From contig JAZAYU010000011.1 in the NCBI GenBank assembly GCA_038501625.1, positions 11,912,849 to 11,976,848 on the forward strand: 64,000 nt of DNA. Reading direction: 5' to 3'. The translations under genes and the position numbers were made by a program. This stretch comes from Corbicula japonica. Its lineage: Eukaryota; Mollusca; Bivalvia; Venerida; Cyrenidae. The notes beneath the pieces were generated by a model. The model worked only from the letters and a program-made list of their open reading frames with translations, was not told the DNA's origin and did not search any database. Positions 19,101-29,079 of the stretch are shown here, piece after piece. The stretch's first letter is position 1; each line of letters opens with the position of its first letter.

Positions 19101-22100
19101 TGTTTACTTAAATGATTTGTATTACAGTTACTGTCATTTATTTTTCATAGATGTGTTATATAAGAAAAATGTTAGATAAATCATATTTAATAGCAAATAT
19201 CCTATAAATACACAAATATGTGATAAATTACAACAAGACACATACTACCATGCTGTCAATAGGAGTTGCCAACAGCTTCAAGTATTGAAGGCAAAGCTGA
19301 AGATATTTTTTTGTCTTCCAAACCTACCTTGCATTAAATATTCACAATACATAATGATAATACAAGTCTCTAAAATATATAAAAATGGTCTTGCTTTTTG
19401 CTCTTCAGGTCATGGTAAAGCAGTTGAGTTCATGAAGAAGTGGAATCTACCATTGATGTTGTTAGGGGGTGGAGGTTATACCATCAGAAATGTGGCTCGG
19501 TGCTGGACACATGAAACATCTATAGCTCTCAATGTGGAAGTAGCCAATGGTAGGCTTCTGGAATGTTATTTAACCCTTCACTCCATATATACATGTACAC
19601 ATTTCAACACATGTGCGAACAGTGTATATCCTGATCAGCCAACACATCCATGCAGTCTGATCTGGATCTGTACTGGTTGCATCTTGCTCAGAAATAACTT
19701 AATAAATCTAAAAGCAAACAGATCCAGATCTGACAGCACAGATGTCATAAAAAGGTTAAGTTCAAATCAGTTATGCATGTAAGAATAGTTGCAGCTTTCA
19801 CATACAAAATGATTTTGAATATCTTTTTATTGTCTTTGGATAATAGCATTCTTCAGTGAAACAACTCCCGCTTATGTATTTCAAAAAATCATCTTTAAAT
19901 GATTATAAAACAACCAGTCTCAATCTAAAGCATCTATTGGCTGAAGTGGGGACAAGTCTCCATTTCAGCCAATCAGATGCTTGAGATTAAAGAGTGGTCT
20001 CCTGTTTAAGTTTCATGATCTTATGCCAAGGTCAGCCCAGTTAACACTATGAAGTAATTATTTCCCAGACAGAGTGATTGGTTGCTATTTCAGCCAATCA
20101 GATGCTTGAGATTTGAGACTGGTCGCCAATCTTAGTTTTACAATTTTGGGCCATGATTGTGTTTCGGTCTGTTGAGTTTATCTTCATTATCATGTCTTTC
20201 AGAACTGCCATATAATGATTACTTCGAATATTATGGACCTGACTTCAAACTGAATATCAGTCCCTCAAACATGGCTAATCAAAACACAGGAGAATACCTA
20301 GAAAAAATCAAGTAAGTGTTGTCAGTGATTTTTTCAGTAATCATTTCGCAAAAATGAAATTGTCTAATCCAGTCTAATGCAAAAATGGTTTATCTCCTTG
20401 AAAGTTCATTACCAGATAGAACAGTTTATACTAAGCCCTCAGTTGATTAATTTTTTACCAAATCTCAAACAGTGTTGTCATTTATCAGTTCAGTAATGCA
20501 CAGATCTGATAAGTGATAATTACAACATTTTTAATTTGAGAAGCTTATAAGTAAAAAAAACACCATCTTATTAATAATTACATATGATGTTTGATGTAAA
20601 TTGTTTGTATATCTTGTCAGTTATTTTTCTGAGGATTTATGACGTTGCAGTCACACTCTGTGCGATAACAGTTGATTTGGATTCATCCAGCTAGCTGTCT
20701 TGAAGGTGTGTTTTTCTGGATTTATGCTGGAAGGCACATAATGTGTTTTCCGCTACAAAAGCAGTTGGGAATGATGGCGTGTAACCGATGTTGCTTATGA
20801 AAAGCCTAGAACATTATCATGTACTGTCAGAGACAGTAAAATTATAATGGGTACTGTTCATATTTCAGAACCAGATTATTTGAGAACCTTAGAATGTTAC
20901 CTCATGCACCAGGAGTTCAGATGCAAGGTTGGTCTTTGTCAGATGTTTGTTTGTTTTTTACTAAATCATTTTATTTATTAACCACTTTTGAAAGTTGATA
21001 TAGAAATTTTAACTGTTCTGATAATTGGAAATTTTGTTTTTGAATCTTAATGAAGTTAGATATATACATAAGCAAATGCATGTGAAATTGTACCTATTGA
21101 AAGTTAATGTCATTACTTAACCCTTTCCTCCATAGACACATCTTTATTGCATGGGTGAAAAGTGTAGATCCAGATCAGCTGGCACATCTGTGCCATCTGA
21201 TCAGGATCTGCACTGTTCACTTTTTGATATGTTATTTCTGACCAAAATGCGACCTGTGCAGACCCTGATCAGACGGCACAGATGTGCCGGCTGATCTGGA
21301 TCTACACTGGTCACACGTGTAAAAATGCGTATAAAGGAAGGAAAGGGTTAAAAGTCATTAAGCAGAGCAGACCACATTTCTTATAATGAATTTCACTGAA
21401 ATATAAGTGTATGGTATATGTATAAAGAAAACTGCAAAATATTTTTATAAAGAAAAATATTTCAGATAATGCCATATTCTTAAAAAAAAATTGAAAACAT
21501 GAACTAAGAATGTTCAAAACATTACCTAGGACACAATTTCCTGATACATGTCCTTTCAATTGTGATCATAAAGCCTCTCTATTCTGACATTGCATATTGA
21601 ATATTTCAGCTATTCCTGAGGATGCTTTGAACGATGAGAGTGATACCGAGGACAAGGAGAATCCAGACAGCAGAATCTCAAGTATGTCCTCTCACTGTCC
21701 CAAAGCTTGTACTAGGCTTCCACTTGATGAATAAACTAGCTTTCTTTTGAATTCAGGCAAGGAAAATGTGAGGTTTTAGCGGCAATTTAGAAGAAAACTG
21801 TCATTTCACCAGTCATCGGCTTGATATCAAAACCTCACGTGGACTAAATTTTCAGAACATCACTTTTTGGCAATGCTGGAATACAGAAAAATACTGTCAA
21901 AATCTCGCACCTCTATGCCAATTGGAAAGGTTTAAGATAGTCTTGTGTTGAAATATCGCATTCTGATAGGTGGATATTTCATAAGTTGAAAACCTCCTGT
22001 TGTAAAATATGAGGTTTTGATATTGGGCAGATGATAAGTAGTAGCATTGCCAGGTTAATGACAACTTGCTATTTAGTAACTGTCAGTCCTGTGGAAGGGG

Positions 22101-25100
22101 CCCTTGATAAGGAAGGATGCAGATATTAAGTTTTTATGCCCTCACAAAGTGGGAGGCATATAGAGTTGCACTTGTTTGTATGTACCTCTGTCCATCTGTC
22201 CGTACTTCCCCTAAATCTTGTGGCATCAACTCCTCATTAAATATCAGACGAATACCTTTCAAACTTGCACAGATGATCAAGCGGGATGTGTAGATGATAG
22301 TTAAGAAAAGATTTTTTCCTGCTACCATCTTTACCGGAGTTATGGCCCTTTGTTACAATGTTGTTGTAGCAATATGGGCATCAGTGACCTGCGGACACAG
22401 TCTAGTTTTTCCAGCTACAGTCTTTCTTTTATGAGGCTTTGTTAGTTCTCTTTTTTTAATGATAACAAATGAATAAGTCATTCAGTATCATAAAAATCAT
22501 TAATTTTCAGTACACACCATTCATCATCACATGGTGTAAAAGCAGTATAACCCTTTCCTCCATATACACATGTTTATGGCGTGGGCAAACAGTGTAGATC
22601 CAGATCAGCATAGATCCAGATCAGCCGGCACATCTGTGCCATCTGATCAGGATCTGCACTGTTTGCTATTTGATTTATTAGGTTATTTCTGACCAAAAAG
22701 GGACCAGTGCAGATCTTGATCATGAGCATGGATGTGCTGGCTGATTTGGATCTACACTGGTCACACATGCGTAAAAATGTGTATTTATGGAGGAAAGGGT
22801 TAACTCCTTATTTCAATGTTACTGATACTGTTTTTGCACTAAGGTGACACCATATAATAAACACAAGGATGCTTATTTTTCAGTACGAGCAAGTGACAAG
22901 CGTATACATTGTGATGAGGAGTTCTCAGACTCGGAAGATGAAATGTCGGGACCAAATGAAGGTGGAGGTCGTAGGGACAGAACGTCACACAAACCAAAAC
23001 CAAAACGTACAAAAACAGACGAGGAGAAGAAAGCAGAAGGAGCCAAATGTATGTTGTTTCAATCAACACTGTTATTTACACTTCCAAAAAAGTAAATTTT
23101 TTTTTCGACCTTGAGCTTCACCAAGTATGAGTAACAGTAATCACTTTTAAGTATTTCTTATTAACATTTTCTGAGACTCTTTAATTTAACCAGATATCTA
23201 GTCCTCGTGACACAATGTCACAGAGGCCTGACAAACAGACTAATTCTTATGAAGGCTTCTCAAACACTGTGTTTCTTTAAAGAGGATTTACACAGATGAT
23301 CTCACACACAGATAATCTATGAAGAGGTCTCAAGCATACAGCTCTGGAAAAAGAGGCTTCAGGCACACAGCTATTGCTTCCAGAGTCTCGAACACACTCA
23401 TCCTGAAAGAGGCATTAAACAAACTGCTTATCCTGTAAAAAGCTGCCAATATCCATAAATGTACTGTAAGATGAAATAAATATTAAAGTTAAATCTTTAC
23501 AGCTGACAGCAAGGATGGTGAGAAGAAAGAGACAAAGAAAGAAGCAGGAGACACAAATGAGAACGCTAAAGACAAAGACAGCTCAGGGTAAGAGGATAAA
23601 GGCCATTATAAATGAATTACTTGCCAATGCTGTCAGTGCTAATTTGAAAATTAAAAAAAGATGGATAAATGAGGAGAAAATAAAATAAGTAACATGTAAC
23701 AGCAAACAGCCAAAAATTCTTACATGAAGTTTCAATGTTCTGTGTATTTACTTTTGGAATACACTTGGAGTAACTGCCAGTCGCAAAATTGCTAAAAATT
23801 ACCGATAAACTAAAATAAAATCATAGCAAAAGATACAACCCAATAAATGTTTCATGTAATAAACTGACTCAGACAATACATTTTCTTTGTAGGGAAGACA
23901 AAGAGAAGCCAGCAGTGCCAGAACAAACAGACAAAAAAGGTATAGTGCTTTGAGTCTTAAAGTGGCTTCTTACTGATACTTTTTCTAGACCCAAGATCAG
24001 AAAATCTTAAACTGCAGACCAGTCTCAAATCTCAAACTTAGATTTGAAACCAATCTCACTTAGATTTGAAACCAATCTCAAATATAAAATTCAGATTTGA
24101 AACCAATCTCAAATATTGAGGCTCTGATTGGCTGAAATGGAGACAAGTCTCCATTTCAGCCAATCATCTCCATTTCAGCAAATCCTTGAAATTTGAGACT
24201 GGATTCCATTCTCAGTTTCATAATCTTAAGGACTGATTGCCTGAATCTCAAGAATCTTATTTGCTGAAATGGAGACTAGTCTCCATTGTAGCCAATCAGG
24301 TGCTTGAGATTTGTAAATGGTTTTCAATCTCAGTTTTATGATCTTGGACCCTGAGAAGTAATTAGAGAAAATGTGTTTTCTTAGAGGTTATGTCATGGAT
24401 TCAGTTAAGAGGAATCTGTTTTGATGTAAAAACATTTATACTGGAAGAAATGAATAACTAACTTTTGAAGGAATAAATATGTTGAAAGCAAGAAAACTAA
24501 ACATTTAGAAAAATTGAAATTGATAGACAAAGAAAACACAGGAAATGTTTGAAATTTTACTTTGCAGATGATTATTAAGCATAATAAGGTATACAGTGTT
24601 ATGTGACAGTTTGGTTAGTTGCTATTTGTAAACCAGAAATCAGCTAGAATTGATCTTATTGCATGAATTTATATATGCAAAATACAACAAATTGTCTGAT
24701 TTAAAAGTATCATGCTTGTTCAGATTGACTTATTTCGAGCTTAAAATATATATATATATACAGATTGACTTTAATAATTATGATATTCGGTTTATTTTTC
24801 AATAAACTTACTTAAAAATGGCTTGTATGAAAAACCTGCATGTGCAGTGAGCTGATATTAAAACTTTTTGGTATTAAACACTTCATTCCATGGGATATGG
24901 CTCATATCCCATTGGTAACCAGTGTTGATTCAGATAGACTGGCACATCTGTTTCCAAGATAATCAAACTAAATCTGGAGATCAGTCTCAAATCTCAAGCA
25001 TCTGATTGGCTGAAATGGCGATTTCAGCCAATCAGATGCTTGAGATTTGAGACTGATCTCCAGATTTAGTTTTCTTGGGCACTGTGCTGTTCTGATTTGG

Positions 25101-26414
25101 ATCTACATATTTTGCTTTTTGATACATTAGGTAATTTCTTACCAAGAAGTGAACAGTATGTATTTAGATTAGACTGTAAAGATTTGTTGGCTATTCTGAG
25201 TCTACATTAGTTGCCCATGTGATAAAAGGGGTATCCATGGAGTAAAATGTTGAAATCTAAGTTTTGGGTGTAGGAAGCCATGGTTAACAAACAGCACAGA
25301 CTTTGACTGCATATATTTATCAGCTGCTCACCAAATCCCAGTTCTTGACCGACCAAATTGAGACCAATCCATGCCATTTATCGCAAAATCACAGCTAGTC
25401 AGTTTTCAACAAAACACAGTTCATGTCAGCTCCAGTATTTATGCGATCAGGGCTATATAATCATTTATAGACCAAGATTTATAACCAGTCTAAAATCTTT
25501 TGGCTTGTAGTCAGTTTGGATACAGTGTCAACCAATCAGGATATCAGGATTAGATACTGGGCTCAGTGTTGACCAATCAGGTTCTGATGATTGGATACTG
25601 GGCTCATTTTACCAATCAGTTGCTTAGGATTAGATACTGGTCTCATTATCAACTAATCAAATGATAAGGATTGGAGACTGGGCTGAGTATAAACCAATCC
25701 GGTGTTCAGGAATAAAGACTGTATATCAACCAATAAGTTTTATGATTTTTAGCCAAGATTGATTTCACTACAGTTGTTCAAAATCAGAATGTATATGCAT
25801 TGTGAAAGAACTTGCGTTAATTAAAAAATAAAATATTCCTAGATTTGAAATAATGCAGGCTATATAAGTTTTTTTGCTTTTTATAAAACTCATAAACTAC
25901 TTTAACAACTCAGAAATGTGATGACCTTTTCAGACACAGTGTGTCATTCCAGAAAAGCAGAATATAATGTTTGAGTAAAAATATTTACACTCATCTTGTA
26001 TTTTGCTATGATAAACGTTTTCTTCAGAATGTGTCTTTTTTGCATTGGAACAATCGTGCAGTCATTTGCTTTGTTGTCAATGTTTCTGTTCCAACAGCCA
26101 TTCATAAAGCCGTGATATCACAAATCCTCTTCAATATTTTGGTAAAAAATGAGAATATTTAGGAGTGAAAATAAGAATTAAATAAATATTTTATTACCTC
26201 CATTAGGATATGATCATTTGTTTAAAGTAAGCGTGAAGCAACATAACATTAACCATACCCTGATGGACACATTGAAGTATCTATTTAATCTGTAAGTAAC
26301 ACTAAGTAAACTGTTTGGTTTATTTCAGTAACAGAACCAGCAAAGCCTGACACAACACCTGCTGAAGAAACAAAGGACACAACATCAAAACCTGAGGAGA
26401 AGACAGGATCTTAA
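13181..26414 (+). CDS. HDAC1: Class I histone deacetylase (HDAC1/HDAC2 orthologue)
   Basis: Coding exons: 13181-13229, 15088-15200, 15810-15927, 16118-16192, 16604-16742, 17457-17598, 17997-18089, 18946-19054, 19409-19549, 20203-20311, 20869-20927, 21610-21681, 22884-23048, 23503-23587, 23893-23939, 26329-26414. All junctions are GT-AG and in phase; 533 aa (human HDAC1 482). It is a zinc lysine deacetylase of nuclear Sin3/NuRD/CoREST-type complexes. The catalytic domain (about 9-375) keeps human numbering: His140-His141 in [13 protein letters not shown], zinc ligands Asp176 and His178 (DIDIHHGDG) and Asp264 ([12 protein letters not shown]), and Tyr303 in [19 protein letters not shown] places the CK2-type serines at 421 and 423, as in human. 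A basic KPKPKRTK and a long Lys/Glu-rich tail follow, spread over four exons. The ATG at 13181 matches the family N-terminus ([11 protein letters not shown]). Invertebrates usually have one HDAC1/2 gene. Confidence 0.98.
15287..15624. mobile_element. Small TIR element with CAGGGCACT ends
   Basis: Starts CAGGGCACTCG and ends CTAGTGCCCTG, flanked on both sides by CCCTG (15282-15286 and 15625-15629), a likely target duplication. There is no coding capacity. It lies in HDAC1 intron 2. Confidence 0.65.
16228..16339. mobile_element. Family A foldback element
   Basis: GGGTCATAAACCTTAAACTA, GAGACCAGTCTCAAATCTCA, then the inverted arm with TTGAGATTTGAGACTGGTTT and GTTTTATGATCTTGGGCCC. The central CCAAT segment is lost. 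It lies in HDAC1 intron 4. Confidence 0.8.
17072..17434. mobile_element. Family B MITE interrupted by family A
   Basis: TCAACCCTTTATTCCATATT ... CATATCCCATGGAGTAAAGG GTTA. The two halves are separated by a family A palindrome at 17158-17313. The right end stops 22 bp before the acceptor of HDAC1 exon 6. Confidence 0.8.
17158..17313. mobile_element. Family A foldback element inside a family B copy
   Basis: CCCAAGGTTATAAAACTGAG ... CTCAGTTTTATAACCTT. The centre is GATTGGCTGAAATGGCGACC and its inverse, with the second CCAAT box changed to CCAATCTGAT. Confidence 0.9.
18103..18341. mobile_element. Family B MITE, full length
   Basis: TTAAACCTTTCTTCC ... TATATGGAGGAAAGGGTTAA, 239 bp. It shows the double palindrome: TAGATCCAGATCAGCTGGCA and GATCAGGATCTAACTGTTCG, then ATTAGGTTATTTCTGACC, then the inverted arms. 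It begins 13 bp after the 5' splice site of HDAC1 exon 7. Confidence 0.9.
18429..18651. mobile_element. Family B MITE, full length
   Basis: TTAACCCTTTACTCAATATA ... ATATATGGAGTAAAGAGTTAA, with TAGATCCAGGTTAGCC and GCTGATCTGGATCTACACTG arms. It is the second copy in HDAC1 intron 7, about 90 bp after the first. Confidence 0.9.
19570..19758. mobile_element. Family B MITE, right part eroded
   Basis: TTAACCCTTCACTCCATATA, TGCGAACAGTGTATATCCTG, CTGATCTGGATCTGTACTGG, ending AAAAAGGTTAAG. It starts 20 bp after the 5' splice site of HDAC1 exon 9. Confidence 0.8.
19899..20027. mobile_element. Family A foldback element, diverged
   Basis: GATTATAAAACAACCAGTCT, ATTGGCTGAAGTGGGGACAA, GTCTCCATTTCAGCCAATCA, ending TTTCATGATCTTATGCC. 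One intact CCAATCAG box is present. Confidence 0.75.
20068..20152. mobile_element. Family A half copy
   Basis: TATTTCAGCCAATCAGATGC, TTGAGATTTGAGACTGGTCG, AGTTTTACAATTTTGGGCC; only the right arm remains. It ends about 50 bp before HDAC1 exon 10. Confidence 0.75.
21117..21351. mobile_element. Family B MITE, full length
   Basis: TTAACCCTTTCCTCCATAGA ... ATAAAGGAAGGAAAGGGTTAA, 235 bp. It is the clearest copy for the terminal inverted repeats and for the four palindromic GATCNNGATC arms. It lies in HDAC1 intron 11. Confidence 0.92.
22137..22405. repeat. Dispersed repeat fragment
   Basis: TATGCCCTCACAAAGTGGGA, then GGCATATAGAGTTGCACTTG, CTGTCCATCTGTCCGTACTT and TTATGGCCCTTTGTTACAAT. This is low-complexity, repeat-like DNA of the style of families C and E. 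I infer it to be a DNA transposon remnant; no ends are defined. Confidence 0.4.
22547..22803. mobile_element. Family B MITE, full length with a short internal duplication
   Basis: TATAACCCTTTCCTCCATAT ... TTATGGAGGAAAGGGTTAA. The TAGATCCAGATCAGC motif is doubled near 22595-22625, making this copy longer. It ends 80 bp before HDAC1 exon 13. Confidence 0.9.
23991..24230. mobile_element. Family A foldback with internal tandem duplication
   Basis: CCCAAGATCAGAAAATCTTA, then three repeats of TTAGATTTGAAACCAATCTC type, then CTGATTGGCTGAAATGGAGA and TCTCCATTTCAGCCAATCAT. The left arm has been amplified in tandem. Confidence 0.75.
24231..24351. mobile_element. Family A foldback element, diverged
   Basis: GACTGATTGCCTGAATCTCA, TTTGCTGAAATGGAGACTAG, TCTCCATTGTAGCCAATCAG, GTTTTATGATCTTGGACCC. 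It directly abuts the preceding copy. Confidence 0.75.
24874..25254. mobile_element. Family B MITE interrupted by family A
   Basis: TTAAACACTTCATTCCATGG ... ATCCATGGAGTAAAATGTTGA, diverged. It carries a family A palindrome at 24951-25082 in the middle of the left arm. Confidence 0.75.
24951..25082. mobile_element. Family A foldback element inside a family B copy
   Basis: CCAAGATAATCAAACTAAAT, GCATCTGATTGGCTGAAATG, GCGATTTCAGCCAATCAGAT, ATCTCCAGATTTAGTTTTCT. Both CCAAT boxes are intact and the central spacer is shortened. Confidence 0.88.
25495..25735. repeat. Degenerate ~50-bp minisatellite
   Basis: About five imperfect repeats of the pattern GATTGGATACTGGGCTCA followed by ACCAATCAG. The unit resembles the ATTGG/CCAAT and GAGACTGG parts of family A, so it may have arisen from it. 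It lies in HDAC1 intron 15. Confidence 0.55.
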
Positions 26415-26785
26415 TGTGCATATGTGTGAAATTACTGTGACACAGACAGCCAATACGAACTGATAATGTAAAATTATCAAGATAATCGATGTTGTAAAAT
26501 ACTACCCATTGGACCAGTGAACAACACCATAAACAAGCAAATGGAATTTTGTATTTCACACTTCAGAAATGCAAGTCAATAGGAATCAGTATCACTTGTA
26601 TTTTTTATACCATCAATGTGTTGTGTGATTTTATTGACCATTTGTTTGAAGAGAGGTTCTTTTCTCCTGTTAAATTTTACAGACGTACATCTCTGTGAAA
26701 TTCGGAGGTGTCCATTAAGAGATGATGGATACAGAAGAATAGCAATTTATCAGAGATTTGATTTTTTATAAAGAAGATTGATGAC

Positions 26786-26791
26786 AATAAA
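26786..26791 (+). promoter_or_regulatory. Candidate polyadenylation signal, HDAC1
   Basis: AATAAA 372 bp after the HDAC1 stop codon. A second AATAAA lies at 27553-27558 and could give a longer 3' UTR. Confidence 0.5.
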
Positions 26792-27267
26792 ATGAGCTTT
26801 CATAAAGAAGTATTATATACTATAAAATATTGAAACTTTAGACAGAAAAAAGAAGAAAATTATGTTAATTATCATTTGTTTTAATTATTTTCTGTTGAAC
26901 AAATAATTGCTCTAATTATGTTTCAAACATGATGCAAAAAGCATTGTCAAAAAGGCATTATTTGTATGTGACATCATGAGAACAGGTTTACATTCATGTT
27001 TCCCATAAGCAAATGTCTGCAAGGATTTTTTATAAAAAGTTTGTATGGAAAATAACACAGAAGATCATATTGTTTACTACAGGTTTCAACACCAGGTCTT
27101 TATCTTTTATAAAATTCGTTGCACATAATTAAACTTGGGCAACATCGTGATTTAGAGTGGAATCATTAAAATACCAGATTTATGCATTTTGTTTAGCAAA
27201 TTTGCAAATTCCAAAATGAATGTACGTTATCTATATCATGTGACTGTCTACTTAGCGATAACTTACT

Positions 27268-27480
27268 GTTCATCTTATTGACATTTCATTAACTTCCTGT
27301 TGTCATTTCATTAACATCATATTGACATGCTGTTGACATTTCATTGACTTCCTGTTGACATTTCAGAAACATCTTGTTGACATTTCATTAACATCTTGTT
27401 TACATGTCATTCATGTCATTTCAATGTTTCATAAACATTGTGTCACTCATTTCAGAACATCTTGTTGACATGTGACATTG
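27268..27480. repeat. Degenerate ~20-30-bp tandem repeat
   Basis: Repeated TTGACATTTCATTAACATCT and TTCCTGTTGACATTTC units, about eight imperfect copies. It may lie in the extended HDAC1 3' UTR. Confidence 0.6.
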
Positions 27481-27612
27481 TTTACATGAAATCAACATTT
27501 TAGAATTTCATGTCCTGAAATAGGTTTTTATTTCCTGTTCAAACATTTGTGAAATAAATGATAAATACCAAACAGTATTGGTTTTTAATAGGAAAAATTG
27601 TAATATATTGTT

Positions 27613-27850
27613 AGCTCGACTATTCAGAGAATACTTATTCGCCCCAGCTTCTGCGTCTGTTCAAGTTTGAATGCACTTGGACCATAACATTGAAATAATT
27701 AAAGGTTGCAGCTCGAAACTCGAAAAATATTTACTCACCTTTATAATCTACACCATGACCAGCAAGACCAATCACTCTACTAAAAATATTTTTTAAATTA
27801 CGCTCCTTTGCATTAAAGTTTTTATGCACTTGAAACTAAGTTAAACATAG
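27613..27850. mobile_element. Family C fragment
   Basis: TTAGCTCGACTATTCAGAGA, then GCACTTGGACCATAAC and CCATGACCAGCAAGACC. This matches the left end and first internal unit of the element at 4951, truncated. Confidence 0.65.
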
Positions 27851-28000
27851 ATGTCAACTTGAAGAATTAGAAATTTGTCAGTTATTTATAAAAGTGAATC
27901 TTAGCGTATTGAAATTAATGAAAGCTAGTCCAGCTGGTTATAGAATCTGTTAGTACAGTATTGAAGCTAGAGCAATCTAGGCCAGATGATTTTTTATCGC

Positions 28001-28255
28001 CTGCGATAGCAGGAGACATATTGGTATCCTACAGACTGGTACCAGCAGCGTCCGGTAGTTACCCAACTTTAACATGAAACTTAATATTGCCTATTACTTA
28101 AGAAATACTTGTCCTATTCACTGAATACTTTGAATATATCATCTGCAAGAAAAGTCATCGGTGACAACAAGAATGTTAACTCATGTTTCACTTTTTTTGA
28201 GTTATTCCCCTTTCAAATGCAATTTTAAGCGACATGTGTTCCGGGGAACACCAAA
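28001..28255. repeat. Dispersed repeat, copy 1
   Basis: CTGCGATAGCAGGAGACATA, CAGCGTCCGGTAGTTACCC, ACAACAAGAATGTTAACTCA and CGACATGTGTTCCGGGG are all found in the same order at 54181-54436. It is a dispersed family of unknown class. Confidence 0.65.
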
Positions 28256-28669
28256 TTCTAGTAAAATCCTTAGCCCAACTATTTGTGTGCAACAAGGGCT
28301 TTTCCATAAATACTATAGTACAGACATCAATAAAATGTCAGTATGATAATGGGTCTGTGCTTGCAGTCAAATTATTGAGACAAGTAAGATCCTATTTGTG
28401 TTGAATCCATGGAACACCAGGTCAGCTGGTTATGGAGGCTGTGTGTATTGCTACTAGGGAATGAAGGTCAGCTGGTTCTGAAGAGCCTCTGTGTATGAAA
28501 CAAGAGAAGTCAGCTGGTTGTGGAGAAATTTGTGTTTTGAAACTAGGAAAATTCTACGAGTATTTAAGATAGAGAAATTAATGTCAGCTAATTGTGAAAA
28601 GCCCGTATGCATTAAACAAAGGACCCCCAGGTAAGTGGGTTGTAGAAAGCCTGTATTGAAAATAGGGAA

Positions 28670-28860
28670 CTCTTTTGCATGCAACATTATCAAGTTGATG
28701 GGTTTGTTTGTTCATATGAGAACCAGTGTGAGGTTGGTGCGCCCGAAAATCTGGTAAAACTCCCAGTGGCAAATTTGTTTTGCCTATGACTGTTCCAAGA
28801 TGGTAACCCGTCAGGTTCTAATTTTCGTTGTTTGTTAATGGTGTCTGTTTTCGAATTTAA
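28670..28860. repeat. Family O dispersed repeat, partial
   Basis: CTTTTGCATGCAACATTATC, GAGAACCAGTGTGAGGTTGG, TGCCTATGACTGTTCCAAGA, GGTAACCCGTCAGGTTC. It matches the first half of the copies at 59115 and 63025. Confidence 0.65.
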
Positions 28861-28995
28861 TCAATTTGTAAACCGAAACCGTGCTGTCTTTTTCTCCAGC
28901 CGGAAAAAAAATTAATGTACAAGATTTAACCTATACTGTAGATACCGGATACCGTTATACGCGGGATCCGTGATACCGTTCAACGGATGTTAAGA

Positions 28996-29003
28996 TTTCC
29001 CGC
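28996..29003 (+). promoter_or_regulatory. E2F-type site upstream of MUTYH
   Basis: TTTCCCGC matches the E2F consensus TTTSSCGC and lies 77 bp before the MUTYH ATG. E2F control of a DNA repair gene would be reasonable. The motif is short and chance is possible. Confidence 0.35.
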
Positions 29004-29079
29004 AAAAATTGCTGAACTGGGCAAAGCAGATATTATCAATCGAATTGCATTTTCAGCACCAATAAACGTCGAATTGGTC

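Larger units (their letters stand above)
26800..28990. other. Intergenic region between HDAC1 and MUTYH
   Basis: Contains a degenerate tandem repeat (27268-27480), a family C fragment (27613-27850), a dispersed repeat (28001-28255) and a family O fragment (28670-28860). No exon is recognised. The left part may be HDAC1 3' UTR if the 27553 signal is used. Confidence 0.55.
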
